Source: Lunularia cruciata (lineage: Eukaryota > Streptophyta > Marchantiopsida > Lunulariales > Lunulariaceae). From it: a stretch of 64,000 bases of DNA. Numbering within the stretch: the first letter of the stretch is position 1; each line of letters starts with the position of its first letter. The stretch is taken from NCBI GenBank assembly GCA_948567375.1, contig OX419757.1:31682001-31746000 (forward strand), given 5' to 3'. The position numbers and the translations under genes were made by a program. This document shows, piece by piece, positions 34,801 to 47,400 of this stretch. The notes beneath the pieces were generated by a model, which did not search any database, was not told the origin of the DNA, and saw only the letters and a list, made by a program, of their open reading frames with translations.

Positions 34801-37564
34801 CATCTGATCTATGGAGACTACCAAAGCATTAATGAGCATGAAAGGTAGAAGTTTCCATTCAAAATGACCATACCTTTTGCAAAAGGTACTCCTTTGTACA
34901 TCCTCTTTTTCAATGGGAATCTACCAATAGCCACTTCAAATATACAACTTAGAGCACTATTATGCTCCACTTAATTGATCTAGCAAGTCATCAATTTGAG
35001 GCAAGGGATATGTATTCTTCACTATTTTTTTATTGAAACCACAATAATCAATAAAGAAGCAAAGTCCTCTATCATTCTTTGGAACAAATAGTATTGGTGC
35101 TCCTTAAGGAGTATGTACTATGTTGTATGAAATCCTTCTCCAACAACTTTGGCAATGTTATTCAAAGCTCTTCTAATTCCTTTGGTGAGAATTGATAGAT
35201 TGGTCTTCTCATTGGAGCACTTTTTTGCAATAACTTGATCTTGAAGTGCATAACACATTTGGATGGTAACCCTTTTGGTACATCTAGAAACACATTTGCA
35301 AACTCTTGAACTATCAAATCAACCATTACTTGATGAGACTTCTTGTCCTCATCAGATTCTCCATACACACTCTACTTGATCTATATTGCAAAAATAAGAA
35401 TACCTTCCTCCAAAGCTTTCTCTATGATTACTTTAGAAACAAACTTCTCATCTTGGCATTGATTATTCTTAAGTGTCATACTCAACCTAATAAAAAATTC
35501 TTATCTTGGTGTAATACTTGAATTTGTTTTCGAGTCCAATCAAATTGAACCTTATGTGTTGAAGCCAAGGAAAATCTAGAATTACATCATAGTGTAGGGG
35601 TGCCACTACAAACCTCATACAATCCAAATACTCCTTCTTAATCTTGAATATAACAAGATGTGAAGTAAAACCAAGATACAATGTAGAACCATTTTTATCA
35701 CCATCTACTTATCAATCTAGCTCTAATTATTGGCTTGATAAGAGTACCTAATTCCTTTGTTAATTACATGGATATGCAATCCTTTGAACTTCCAAAATCA
35801 ACCAAAATCTTTCAATTATTATCAAATATTATACCTTGCAAGTGAAGCAAACTTGCATAATTTGAGCCTTCAATCCCATTGGAATTGATCAAGTTCCTAA
35901 TAGGTGGTTTAAACTCTCATATTGGAATTCTTGGTTTCCTTGATCATCATGCTCCACAACCTCTATTTGGGCAATTTGTTGAGGTCATCCATTCTTGAGT
36001 GGATATTTAGCAATGTGATGTCCAATTTGGTGATAATAAAAGCAACCATTCTTTTGTCATAATCTTTCTCTATCTATAATGCCAAGTGGTCTTTGTTAGA
36101 TGGCATCAATCTCTATTGATGCCAACTTTTCCACTTGTGTGTAGTGTGTTGGTAGGTTTTGTGAAGGTTGCGGTCAAGACCAAGTTGTTGCAACCAAGGA
36201 ATCAAAACTCTCAACCAACTACATGGCTTCTTCCAAGTGTTTGGGCTCTTGCATGGTAACATCCAATTTGGTTTATGACTTCAAGCCCCTCATAAATTAA
36301 TCTAGAGCTTCACTCTTTTAAATAATTAGAATTTTCATTATGGTGTTTTAGAATTGAGTGATATAGCTTTTCACAAAACCAATCTACTTCAATTTTGCAA
36401 ATCTATCTCATGTAGCTTGTGTAACATTTATAGCTTGGAATCATCCAACTATTGCACTCTTGAATTCTTCCTTTGTCAAGATTGGCATAACAAATTTCCA
36501 TTTAGCTTGCTCTACTCAAAATTGTCACCATTATTTTACCATTCTATCCAATTGGCTTGAAGCCAAGAAAATCTATCTCCATTCATCTTGAAGATTTGTA
36601 GCTTCAAAATAACATTTGCAGTCAATTATAAAATTCTTCACTACACCTAAGAAATTCTTGTCTTCAAATACCTTCGGCTTTTGAAATTAAATTCACTCTT
36701 CTCCTTCTTGAAATGGTGCTCTCTCTATGTGCTCTTATCATTGATGGTCTCTTTCTTCCAACAATCAAGTAAGGTGTTCAATTTGTTATTGCATAACAAT
36801 AATAATTGTAGGTATCACTGCCATGACAACTTCTTTATAAAAATATCTATAATTATCTGAGTTAACATTTAGATGCAACATATCCATTATTCTACATAAT
36901 TTACAATTAAAAGTATCAAGAGTTCATCAAATAAGGTGATCACATTAAAAAAAATTGCCCAAAGCGAGAGATGATGAACTGTATAAAATGATACTTGGAT
37001 ACAAAAATCCCCATGGTTTGGGAGAAATAGATTTGGTGGTCCATAAATTCAATCCATACTATTCTTGCTTTGATACGAATGTAAATGACAAAGGAGATAA
37101 ATAAGAGAAAGGAAAATTGGAGTGAAAGATCACATGAGTACTCTTGGGTTTAAGGTTTTAGGGCTTGAGATTGATTTTTGGTACTTATAGGGAATATACA
37201 AGGCTATTAAGAAGTTTCCTAAAAGACTCCTTCTTACAATGCAAGGTAAGTTAATCAAGCAACTTCTTGAGAAACTTCTTTTTACATGCCATGTACTTGG
37301 CATGTAAGCTAAGCAAATTGAGAAACTTCTCAAAAGTTTCCTTCTAGAAGCCACCTACTTGGTGTGCAAACTAAGCTAGCTAGGAAGCTCCCAATAAGCT
37401 TCCTCCTAGAAGTTATCATTGGATACATACGTTATTTGATACTTGGAAAGTACCAAGAAGTTTCTTAGATGCTTCTTGAATACTTTTATAATTCTTGGCT
37501 AATTTGGCCTATTTACTAATTTGTTAGTTTGGACTAACTTATTTATTAACTCCATGTTGTTTTA
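31805..37564 (-). mobile_element. Second Ty3/gypsy element, nested, older and more decayed
   Basis: LTRs at 31805-32321 (3') and 37080-37564 (5') are homologous to those of the 23629-29868 element. The 5' LTR is followed on the minus strand by TTCGTATCAAAGCAAG, a mutated Met-tRNA primer site. Internal parts in order are gag (about 36900-36050), a zinc knuckle (about 36046-36001) with Cys codons changed to Tyr, protease (about 35830), RT (about 35200-34700), RNase H (about 34400-34150), integrase (33489-33244) and its C-terminal domain (32842-32642). The RNase H region has an internal direct duplication (34185-34300 and 34320-34430). The flanks match the old element's gag on both sides; the target duplication is poorly preserved (attta and gtcta). 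Confidence 0.82.
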
Positions 37565-38964
37565 GTCTAATTAGCTCAAAGCCAAGAGAATCTATCTCCA
37601 TTTATCTACAAGATTTGTAGTTTCAAAATAATATTTCTAATTGAATATAAAAATTTCCACTACACTTGGTAAATTCTTGCCTTCAAACACAATTTTCTTT
37701 TTCTCAAAATTTTGCTCTCTTCATGCTCTTATCATCTACTATCATGATCTCTCTCTTCCAACAATGAAGTAAGATGCTCAATTTGTTATTACATACCAAT
37801 GATAACTTTGGGTGTAAGTGTTATGACTCTACCAAACTACCTACTTACAATTATCTAAGTTAACACATAGATGCAAAGTTCACTACTCTTCATATGTTAT
37901 AATCAAAAGGATCAATGGTTCATCAAATAAGGTGATCACATTTAGAAAATTTTGCTCAAAGTATGAAATGATGTTTTGGTAGTACATGGTGTATTAGCTT
38001 GAGAAGCACCCCAGATTGGAATTCCAAAAAAACATTGATGCCCCAAAAGAGCACCTTGTCTTTATAAATAGCAAAAATGATACTCTCAAAGTGAGTTATA
38101 CCCTTGTATTAAACACATGGATTGGTGACATGTTGATTCTTGTTCTATTTCATTGGTCAAACAAGTTTGACAGAAGAGAATCTTGGGAAATGTTTTTATA
38201 TGAAGCTTTGAATAGCATGGGTGATGTAATGTTGGATAAATATTGATGAGATAAAAAGGGGAGGAGAAAGGCAATGCCTTCTACCATGAGGGAAAATAAA
38301 ATCCCATTTTTTGAGGTTTAATTCTTTTGTTTAGGCTCCTAAAATTGGCTTTGAATTTTTTAGCGTGTTTTCTATTTCTATCTTATTAGTGAAAGTAATC
38401 TTTTTATGACATCCCTATATGATCTACTTGGATTATCATGTGTAATATCTCTAAAGGTATTACCAAACCAATTTTCACTTGTAGAAAATTTTGCTAATGA
38501 TATTAAATATGGATATAAAAATTCTAATAGTTTATGTGAAATGGATTTGTTGGTTATCAATTCTGTCCATCTCATTCCTACTCTAATATCAATATTAAAT
38601 ATCAATGAGAGAAAAAATAGAATGGAAGATCACATCGGAACTCTCAAATGAGGGAAATTATGAACTTAACTTTAGCTTGGGCGTTGGTATTTATAGCAAG
38701 TATAGATACAAAGTTTCCAATAAGCTTTCAAGGAAAATTTATTCTAGAACCCGCCTTTCTTGGAATGCAAGCTAAACTAGCCATTTTACTTTGATTGCAA
38801 GCTAAACTAACTATCAACTTGGTATACATTACTCAATCACTTAGAAGGTTTCTAGAAACTTCTCACCAAAAAGCTTAATGGATGCTTTTAGAATACTTCT
38901 AAGAATACATTAGTTCTATATCTTTTTTACTATGTCTAGCTTTTACTAATTATATATTATTGCA
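37565..38964 (-). mobile_element. Old Ty3/gypsy element, 5' part (gag start and 5' LTR)
   Basis: Gag-related sequence resumes at 37570 ('agctcaaagccaagagaatctatctcc', as at 36550). The 5' LTR is at about 38594-38964, recognisable by 'agatcacat.ggaactctcaaatg' and 'gc.ttggtatttata'. Between about 37985 and 38505 the sequence does not match the sister elements. That stretch has open frames but no recognised domain, and is probably another insertion. Confidence 0.65.
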
Positions 38965-41120
38965 TTTATGATGTAACATAGATGTAAAAGACTTCTTATT
39001 TTCTTTATAGTGATGAAATTTGTTCTTCTCTCTAATTGCTTTAAAGCTTCTTTTACAATGAGTAAATTTGATCTTTCAACACTTCATTTATATCTTGAAG
39101 CTCTTAAAGATAATCAATAATTTCTCTAATTTTTTTTATAGATATTTATCTCCAATCTGTACAAACATCAAGTCAAAGAATATACAAGTACAAAGACTAC
39201 ACTACCAAGCTGGACCCACATTGTATTGGTTAATTATAAGGACAATAAAAGACAGTGAAGAAGAAAGTCCATATAAAATCTACATACTTTAAGTTCAAGA
39301 TTGAATTTTTAATTTGTTTTAGCTAAGAAAGGAAAATATAAATATAAATATTTGTTTGAATATATAATTGATGAGAGCAATGCATAGCAAAGGTAAGACA
39401 ATAAGAGTATACAAACTTCCATATTGAGGTAATTTATAAGAACATTTCTATGATATTCAAAACATGGTTGTACTTTAATTTACCCTATATCTAGCTTGAA
39501 AAACCTTTGGTCTTAACTTTACTTAATTTCTTGAAGGACAACACCAACTCAATTAGGCCTGAGTCTATGATTTCAAGTAGATCGTAAATCCAATCTCTAT
39601 ATACTTATCCACTCCATAATATATGATAATTAGGATATTATTATATGATAGAAAGACCATGGTTAAGATCTAAAATATAATCATAAGAATTAGTTTACTT
39701 TATTTATTGAAAATTTAAATTTAAATTTAGTTATATAAAATATTTATTGTATAAAATGAAATTTAAATCCTTTTATTTTTTCAATTTCATATAGTAATAT
39801 TCTATAATAATAAATATTTCCTTAAAATATTGTATTTTGATGTATTATACCCAATTAAAAACTCCAATTCTAAAACCATATAATATTTAGATTAATTTAT
39901 AACTAACAAATAAGTAAGTAATATATATGATATTCATAAAACTAATTGAAAATGTTAATTTGAACTGAAAGTTTTACAAAATATCCTACACTAATATAAA
40001 TCCGATAGATATCTAAGTAGATCAGCAGGAGGCTCACCCAAATGAACAAGGTGGATGTACAAGCAATGACATATCATAATCACAAATGTTGCCCAAAACT
40101 ACAAGCCCTTGGTAACATTGTCCGTTCACTCAAAAGCATAGTCGATTGACCACTTAATAGTAAGATGAAGTCAAATGTGTCTCCACAAGTGGTCTCGACC
40201 AAAAGCAGATCGTAGCATCACTATGGCAAATGGATCCAAGGTCTTCCCATGGATCTAACCCCATTGGATTATGTAAACATTTTAGAATTGCAGTCAGAAA
40301 ATCTGAACCTTGCATAGATTTAGTTCTACAAATCTTTTAAGAATTGAACCACACAATTGATAAATAGTGATCTTGTATATTTATTTTGTGATTAATAAAA
40401 TATTCTTCACTTACATCTATTTGAATTATATTAATGAAAAAGTAAAATTTACAAGTATAAAATGAGTTTTACTGGAAAGTAAAATATAGTGTATTACCGA
40501 CCTCTCGCAATATAACGATCTTTTTTAGAGTGCGTGGAAAATATTTCTTCATTCGGTGTAGAAGTTAGGAAATTCCAGGGTCTATTTATTAGTTATATTC
40601 TCGGAGGTTATTGGTGAAGAATCATCATAAATAGGAGGAAAAAAATTAGAACTCATTATATATAATAATGTATATATATTATAGACTCTATTGGTGCCTA
40701 GTCTTATTATTTATTTTCTCTTCCTTGTACGGCTTGACGGGGTCTTTTTATCTTTCTTGTCTTTTGCACTGTCAAGAGTCCCCATATGATATATAATAAC
40801 AATATCTAACAGAAGAAAAGACAATCACGTATACTCAATGAAGGACGGAAAACCTATCAAGCCCTACAAGAGAGATCATATCTAATAGATATGATTTAGA
40901 GAGTACAATGGCTGGTATAATCTACAAGAGAACAATTATATTAGGTGGTGTTGTTTGGGTTGGTCCAATTGTGTGTAATTAGGCGATGTTGTTTAGGTTG
41001 TTCCAATTGTGTGTAGACAATACGATTTGCATTACTCGGAAATCTTAAGTAATTGTGTGTAGACAACACGATTTGCATTGCTAGGAAATCTTAAGTGCGG
41101 TAGAGCATATTTGTCATATA
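38965..41120. other. AT-rich intergenic region
   Basis: No gene is recognised. A unit containing 'ttgtgtgtagacaa.acgatttgcatt.ct.ggaaatcttaagt' occurs twice in tandem at about 41003-41098, preceded by a shorter pair ('g.tgttgttt.ggttg.tccaattgtgtgtaa') at 40948-41015. A dispersed-repeat copy lies at 40683-40780. Confidence 0.5.
40683..40780. repeat. Dispersed repeat, copy 2 of 3
   Basis: Matches 19383-19475 in 'ccttgtacggcttgacggggtctt' (19383 has 'cggctcgatgg') and matches 41121 in the leading 'agactct.ttggtgc'. Confidence 0.6.
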
Positions 41121-41240
41121 AGACTCTAATGGTGCTTAGCTCCATTTAACTTTTTTTTCTCTCCCTTGCTTGTGCGCTTGTCCGGCTGGATGACCCATCC
41201 TTCGTTTTGTCTACGCGATCGCCTTTTCTCTCTCTAATAG
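41121..41240. repeat. Dispersed repeat, copy 3 of 3
   Basis: Shares 'acccatccttcgtttt' and 'ctacgcgatcgcctt' with copy 1 and 'agactctaatggtgcttagc' with copy 2, so it links the two. Confidence 0.6.
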
Positions 41241-41372
41241 ATATGAACGCTATTCTTATAGTGGTTGAAACAGAATCGATTGAATGGGCGGAGGTATACG
41301 GTTCCGTATGTAAGAACATCCATATCTACCGGTGGTGTACGAAAACGAATGGAGAAAGCATCCGGGTAAACA

Positions 41373-41655
41373 GTACTCAAGAAACTCGACTTCCCGCGCT
41401 CTGACCTGCCAGGTGTCAGATGACTCCTGTCCTTCGTAACCTGCCAAGTCTCAGGCTTGTTAAATGCCGCAATTTGCTAGTTACGAGACTGTTCTGACCG
41501 TCTTTGTGACGATCGCAGAAACCGTACTCAAGAAACTCGACTTCCCGCGCTCTTGCTCCAGTCACCTGCTAACTGTCAGATTTGTCAGATGCCGCAGTTG
41601 CTAGGACGAAATTCGTCTCTCCTTCTTTGTGACGATCGCAGATCAATTCTCTTGA
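41373..41655. repeat. Tandem duplication of about 150 bp
   Basis: Two copies begin 'gtactcaagaaactcgact' at 41373 and 41524 and both run through 'ctttgtgacgatcgcaga'. The DNA here to about 42000 is richer in GC than the neighbouring 39-41 kb and may mark the promoter or 5' UTR of a transcript going right, but no coding frame is recognised. Confidence 0.7.
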
Positions 41656-42139
41656 TTTTTGGCTATTCCCGGTAGCCCTAGTTGATGACAAATATGCCCG
41701 TTTCCCCGCTGGACGGTGGAACGTACTTCCGACAAGCGTTCCCGTCACTACTTCACGTCTTTCCCTCGCAAAGATTGAGCGAGCGCGGGAGTAGCGCTCG
41801 AACAAAACATGAACTTTGACATAGAAGCTTCCGTCGCAGTCTCTGCCTTTAGGTGGCAGGTTGCGATTTTTTAACTGTGATGGACGTGGACGTAATGCAA
41901 CGGGCACTAACTGCAGTTTCCAGCATGTAATCGTAGCAGAGGGACTCTGCTGGTTATGCTGGTCGCCGCGATGTTTACAAAGATGTTCATGTCGCAGTGG
42001 CTTTTCTTTGGACTACTCCGCGAATTGAGCGAACCTCTTACGGGAATATTTGCTTGAGGAGTTTGATGTGTACATTGTACGTTCTAATCTAGTTGTTTTG
42101 AAACTGGTTCTCTTTAATGGTTTCTTTTGTTGTTGGTAG

Positions 42140-42354
42140 CCAATCTGGACAAATCATCCACGTCTGAACATATATTGCCTCGTTTTGCGTCAGCAATTGA
42201 CGTAAATGTTGATTCAGCAGCCTTTCCATCTCTTGGCAAGCCTCAGAGACCTGCTGCGAGCTGTCCAGCTACTTTTGATACCGACAGGCAGTTCACAGTT
42301 CCGGTGCGAGTTGCTGTTGTGGGAGTGAAGTTTACAAGAGTTCTGGTGCATCCC
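42140..42354 (+). other. Exon-like segment, possible 5' exon of the B3 gene
   Basis: The segment is bounded by a pyrimidine-rich acceptor (ttgttgttggtag) and a consensus donor (CCCG followed by GTGAGAAT), and one frame stays open across it. The encoded sequence matches no family I know. A donor-like 'cgcggt(g)a' with related following sequence recurs near 43870 and 44108. It may be a 5' UTR exon of the gene whose start codon is at 50812, or an unrelated short gene. Transcript data would decide. Confidence 0.3.
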
Positions 42355-42659
42355 GGTGAGAATTGTTTCCTTTCTTTGGGCCATACATTTTCTGCTCGGC
42401 TACATGTTAGTCTGCTTACGGTTTTTATTGGCTCTAATCCTATCATTCGTTGGTGATCTCATTTGTTTTATTTACGTGTTTCTCTCGTGTCGACAGTTCC
42501 GTATCACGATTTATATTGCGATCAGCACCGCGGCTTTCCGTTTCCTTCACAAGCTGATTTCGGGGTCTGTCTGACTATATTCCTCAAGTTTTATCACCGC
42601 ACTTTTGAGTCAGACAAAGTATGGGCCTACCTGTGTGTAAGGGTTATAACGATATGACA

Positions 42660-44490
42660 AGTTAAATGGTCAAATGCGCTTATAATTTCACGGTGAGCGT
42701 ATCCTAGTGCCAATGTACTCTGACCACAACTTTTGATCTGTATGTGAGGTGAAGACTCTCGACCTTTAATTCAGAAATTTGAATTAAGTAGTGAACTAAC
42801 AACCACCGATTTTCTCCGTACCACATGCCCCTCATGGGACGCCTGATTCGAGCCAAGATGACTACTTTCACCCTGCAGTGAAGCTTTGACAAGGATCTCT
42901 GCAGAGATATCGAAGTTGATTTGAACACTTGAACAAGTATGAGGAGCACATAGCCTCAACAAGCCTATCATCATGCAGCGGTCTTTGGACGCCTCCTAAA
43001 TAGCCCAATATCGCGTAACTTTAAAAGACGGAAGTTGCCCTCATGAGCTCGCTCGTGAACAACTCGGGAGTGGGACCTTTCTCTCGATGTCTTTCTCCCA
43101 AATAGGACAACTTCTTCATCAGATCTCCGCAGTCCCCCAGGTTTTTCTGCAAAACCTTGACACCGTTGACCATATATGTATCTTATTCTACATATTACCG
43201 TAACAAGCATGATCCTACAGATGTACAGCAGTCCTCATTAGCACCTTTGAGTTTTGAACTGCCAGATTCCTCTGTAATCGTGAAACCGTCGACAATATGG
43301 TTCCCTTATTCTACACATAATTGTTGAATGAGATTCTATACATCATTGCTCGGTGTAGAATGAGGAAAATAAATGCGAGGGGTACCTCTCAATGTTCGAT
43401 TTGCTTTGATTCCATGTTCTCAGGCACAAGTCAATCACATGGTTCTTGTGCAGTGTTCCTCAAAAGGAAATTAGGACGTCACTTCGTACTTTTCACTGAT
43501 ACCACGTTCAGAAGGGTATATACGAATTGTATTGTTAAAACCAATAAAGTTCTACTACTGTAGATATTACGACTTCGCTTCGTAATTATACTGATATTAC
43601 GTTCAGGATACATATCGATTTAATTGGCATAACCAATGAAGTTCAGTAAGCTTTCATAAGCTTTTATAATCTTTTGTATCCTTGATAATATCTCTCTTCC
43701 AAGAGCTGCTGTGTGGCTTACATCATTCCTGTAGCTGGGGCCACGTAAGGGGGTGTGACACCCTGTAGGTCACAGCTGCCCATTCAGACCAGCTACTGTT
43801 AATACTTCAAAGTTTAGTTGCTCTTGCGGAAGTAAGGAATCTATGAGTTCTCAGAACTCTCATCGCGGTGAAAGTTGTTTCTTTCCACTGGACCATATGT
43901 TTACGCTTGCCTGTACATGTTAGTCTGCTTTCGGTTTGCTGGTTTTCAATCTTATGTTTCTTACGTGATCTTACATGTTATAATGACGTGTTTCTATCGT
44001 GTCGACAATTCTGACTTTACGACAATTCTGTACCGTGATTAGCACCATGTTCTATCTAGTGTTGACAAATTTGGATTGTTACTGGTACCGTGCTGTATGA
44101 TACATCGCGGTAATGATTGTTTCTTTCCATCGGACGAAATGATCACGCTTGCCTTACGTGGTAAGTATGTTTTGGTTTTTATTTGCTTTCAATCTTCTGG
44201 TCTGTACATGCTATCTACGTGTTTTCACTTGTGTCAACGAATTTGGATCGCTGTTTGCACCGTGTCTCTTGTTTTCTTGTGAAGATTATCTCGAGTATAA
44301 TCTTAGGGGTTTAGCTCGAGTGGGTTCTGGATGCTCCGTTCTGAACAGCTTCTGCTCCGATTTCTGAAACATGAGCTGATATGTCCTGCTCTTATTGGAT
44401 ATGTTCTGCTCTTATTGGACTTTTTATAATACGTATTTTATGTACTGCCAATAGGAGTTAATGTAACTCATTTCCAGTTTCTAGAAATTT
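42660..44490. other. Non-coding stretch before the repeat array
   Basis: No gene is recognised. Sequence after 42350 ('gttagtctgctt.cggtttt..tggctttcaatc') recurs at about 43915 and 44155, so this part also grew by duplication. It may be intronic if the B3 transcript begins near 41-42 kb. Confidence 0.4.
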
Positions 44491-47400
44491 ACACACTATC
44501 CAGTTCTTGGCACTCATGAGTTTCGATCAGAAACTTGGAACGACGGTTACTGACACTTGCTCAGCTACTACGGCACTGATGAAGCCGCATGTGCTTTCGT
44601 GGAGGTTTACTATGGCCGCCTTCTGCTTCCCTCAGTTGTTTTTATATCTCAGGACTCAAGTGTCCATAGTGCTTGCTGTGATATATTTTATCCTGTCCTG
44701 TGCAAGGCACTGACAAAGTCGCATGTGCTTTCGTGGAGGTTTACTATGGCCGCCTTCTGCTTCCCTCAGTTGTTTTTGTATCTCAGAACTCAAGTTTCCA
44801 CAGCGCTTGCTCTGATATATCTTATCCTGTCCTGCGATGCTCCGCTGGCTCTCTGAAAGATTTCATACTCCCGCTCCTGACACCTTCATTTTCCACGACT
44901 GTTGATTTCTGTGTCTCAGATCTTCCTCGACTTGATATTTTCAGCCTTCTACTTGACTCTTGACTCCTGTTTGCCTCTGTCTCTCGGTCTTCCTGTTGGT
45001 TCTATCCCTCTACTTATGAGTGTGCTCCGTTTTTGCTTCTTCGTAGCATGTATCTTGGATATAGGGGTTGCTTTCTGATTGTTTCCACGTTACATTTACA
45101 TATATTTTTCTTTCAATGATGCTCGTTCTCTATAGAATAGGGTGCTCTGTTTCCTTTTATTCGAGGCTTGCCAATCTGTTATATGCTATTTGATGTAAGT
45201 GTGGCTATTAGTTTGCTTCCAGGTTATAACTACCTATGTTCTAAATCGACCACATGGTCGTTATCAGTTATATTTTACGTATGTTGCATCGCATTTGCAC
45301 TCAGTGAGTTCTGGATCCCCCGTTCACTGAACGGCTTCTGTCCTCATTTCTCTATATCCAGTTCCTGCCTTGGCACTCATGAGTTTCCGAGCAGAAACTC
45401 GGTACAAGGGGTACTGGCACTTGCTCAGCTACTTTGGCACTGCGTGAGGTACTGATGAAGTCGCATGTGTTTTCATGGAGGTTTACTATGACTGCCTTCT
45501 GCTTCCCTCTGCTGTGTAGTGTATCAGGACTCAACGTCCATAGCTCTTATTGCGATATACTTTATATCCTGTCCTCTTTCCCTTCGCACTCGTTACCCTG
45601 TTACACTTAGACATGTCTCTGCAGCCACACCATCCATAAGCTCTCGCATTATTCCGCTCCTCCATCCCCCAGCTAATTCCCTCCCTATTATTTTTCCTTT
45701 GCTCTTTGCCTGATTCATGGTTCAACCTCCTGCGTCTACAGTGTTCCTACCCGACTTCAGCCCACGTTTTTAATTTTCATCGTTCATGCAGTCCTTACTG
45801 GTGGTCTATTGCATAACGTTTTATATTTCTCGCTGTCGTTTGCATAGGTTGTTATAGATTTCAAGTTGTTTACTACTCCTTTAGATATATGTTATTCTCA
45901 ATTTGTTGCAATTATGCCTTTGCTTCAGGTTGCATTCAATGCATACTACCATATGGATTTATCACTATTCTAGCATTGTGCATCATGTACATCTTGGTTA
46001 CCTATCATTTTCATTTCATGAGTTCTGGATAACCCGTTCCCGCTTCTGCTCTCATTTACCAATATATATATCCTGTCCTCTTTCGTTTCGCCCTTGTCAC
46101 ACTGCTACACTTCGGTATGTCTCTGCAGCAGCACCATCCACTAAGCTCCTGCATTGTTCCACTCCTCATAAGTACTAGTATTTGTTGGTTTATTTGCTGA
46201 CACGTGGTCCCACGCTGCCTGCTGCCCTTCTCCTTCACAGTACCCGAGGCCCCTCAAAGCACCTGAGGCATCCTCTCAAAACCCCCCTTCCCCCTTCCGC
46301 CCCTTCCTGTTCCCCTTTCGCCTCTTTGAATTATTGTTTTCGTTCCACCTTTGGTTGCTGCTCGGTCTGCTTTACTCTGTTTCTGTGGCAAATGACCTGC
46401 TCTTCCCTGTGTCTTTGGACTCACTCCCTAATGTTTTCTTTGAGTGTCAAACGACTTGCTCCTTCCTGTGCCTTCTGACTCAGCTCCTTACTGTTTAACG
46501 GTGATTTCACTCAGTTAATTTACCACCTTCTTCATTAGTTTGCATCATGGAGGAGTTTTGCTAGTTTTTACTTGCTTTCGATACTAACATTTGTTTCCTT
46601 TTCAGGCTTTAACCAGGTATGTCTCGAGTCTCCTGCTCACGATTTCATATTCTTCTTACGGATGCTGATTTATTTGCACTGCACAGTCGTTCTGCTTCTG
46701 TCATTTTGGTTGGATTTTAAGCTTCATACGTTACAGCTTTTCCCTTACCCTAAGCAGCACTGTTGGAAGCAACCGAGTTTGCCTTGGCACTCATGAGTTT
46801 TCAAGCCGAAACTTGGTACCCGGGGTACTGACACTTGCTCAGGTACTTCGGCAATGCGTGAGGCACTGATAAAGTCGCATGTGTTTTAGTGGAGGTTTAC
46901 TATGCCTGCCTTCTGCTTCCCTCAGTTTGTTTAGTGTCTCAGAACTCCAGCATCCATAGCGCTTGCTGTGATATACTCTATCCAGTCTGTCTGTTATCAG
47001 GCATATTTTACATATGTTGCATCGCATTTGCACTCAGTGAAATCTGGATCCCCCCTTCACTGAACGGCTTCTGTCCTCATTTCTCTATATCCAGTCCTTT
47101 TGATATACGCTTTCTGTGATATACTATATCCAGTGCAAATCTTACAGCACGTTTCCTATGCCTCTCGCTATCGATATACTATATCCAGTGCAAATCTTAC
47201 AGCACGTTTCCTATTCCTCTCGCTATCGTTTGCATTGCTGCTCTCGATTTCACTTTCTTTACTGGCGGACTCTTACATCAAGCTTTCTATTCCTCGCTAA
47301 CGTTGGCATTGCTGCTCTCGATTTCACGTTCTTGACTGTCCCTTGGCAATCCGGTATTCTCAATTTGTAGCACTTATGCCTTTGCTGCAGGTTACTTGCG

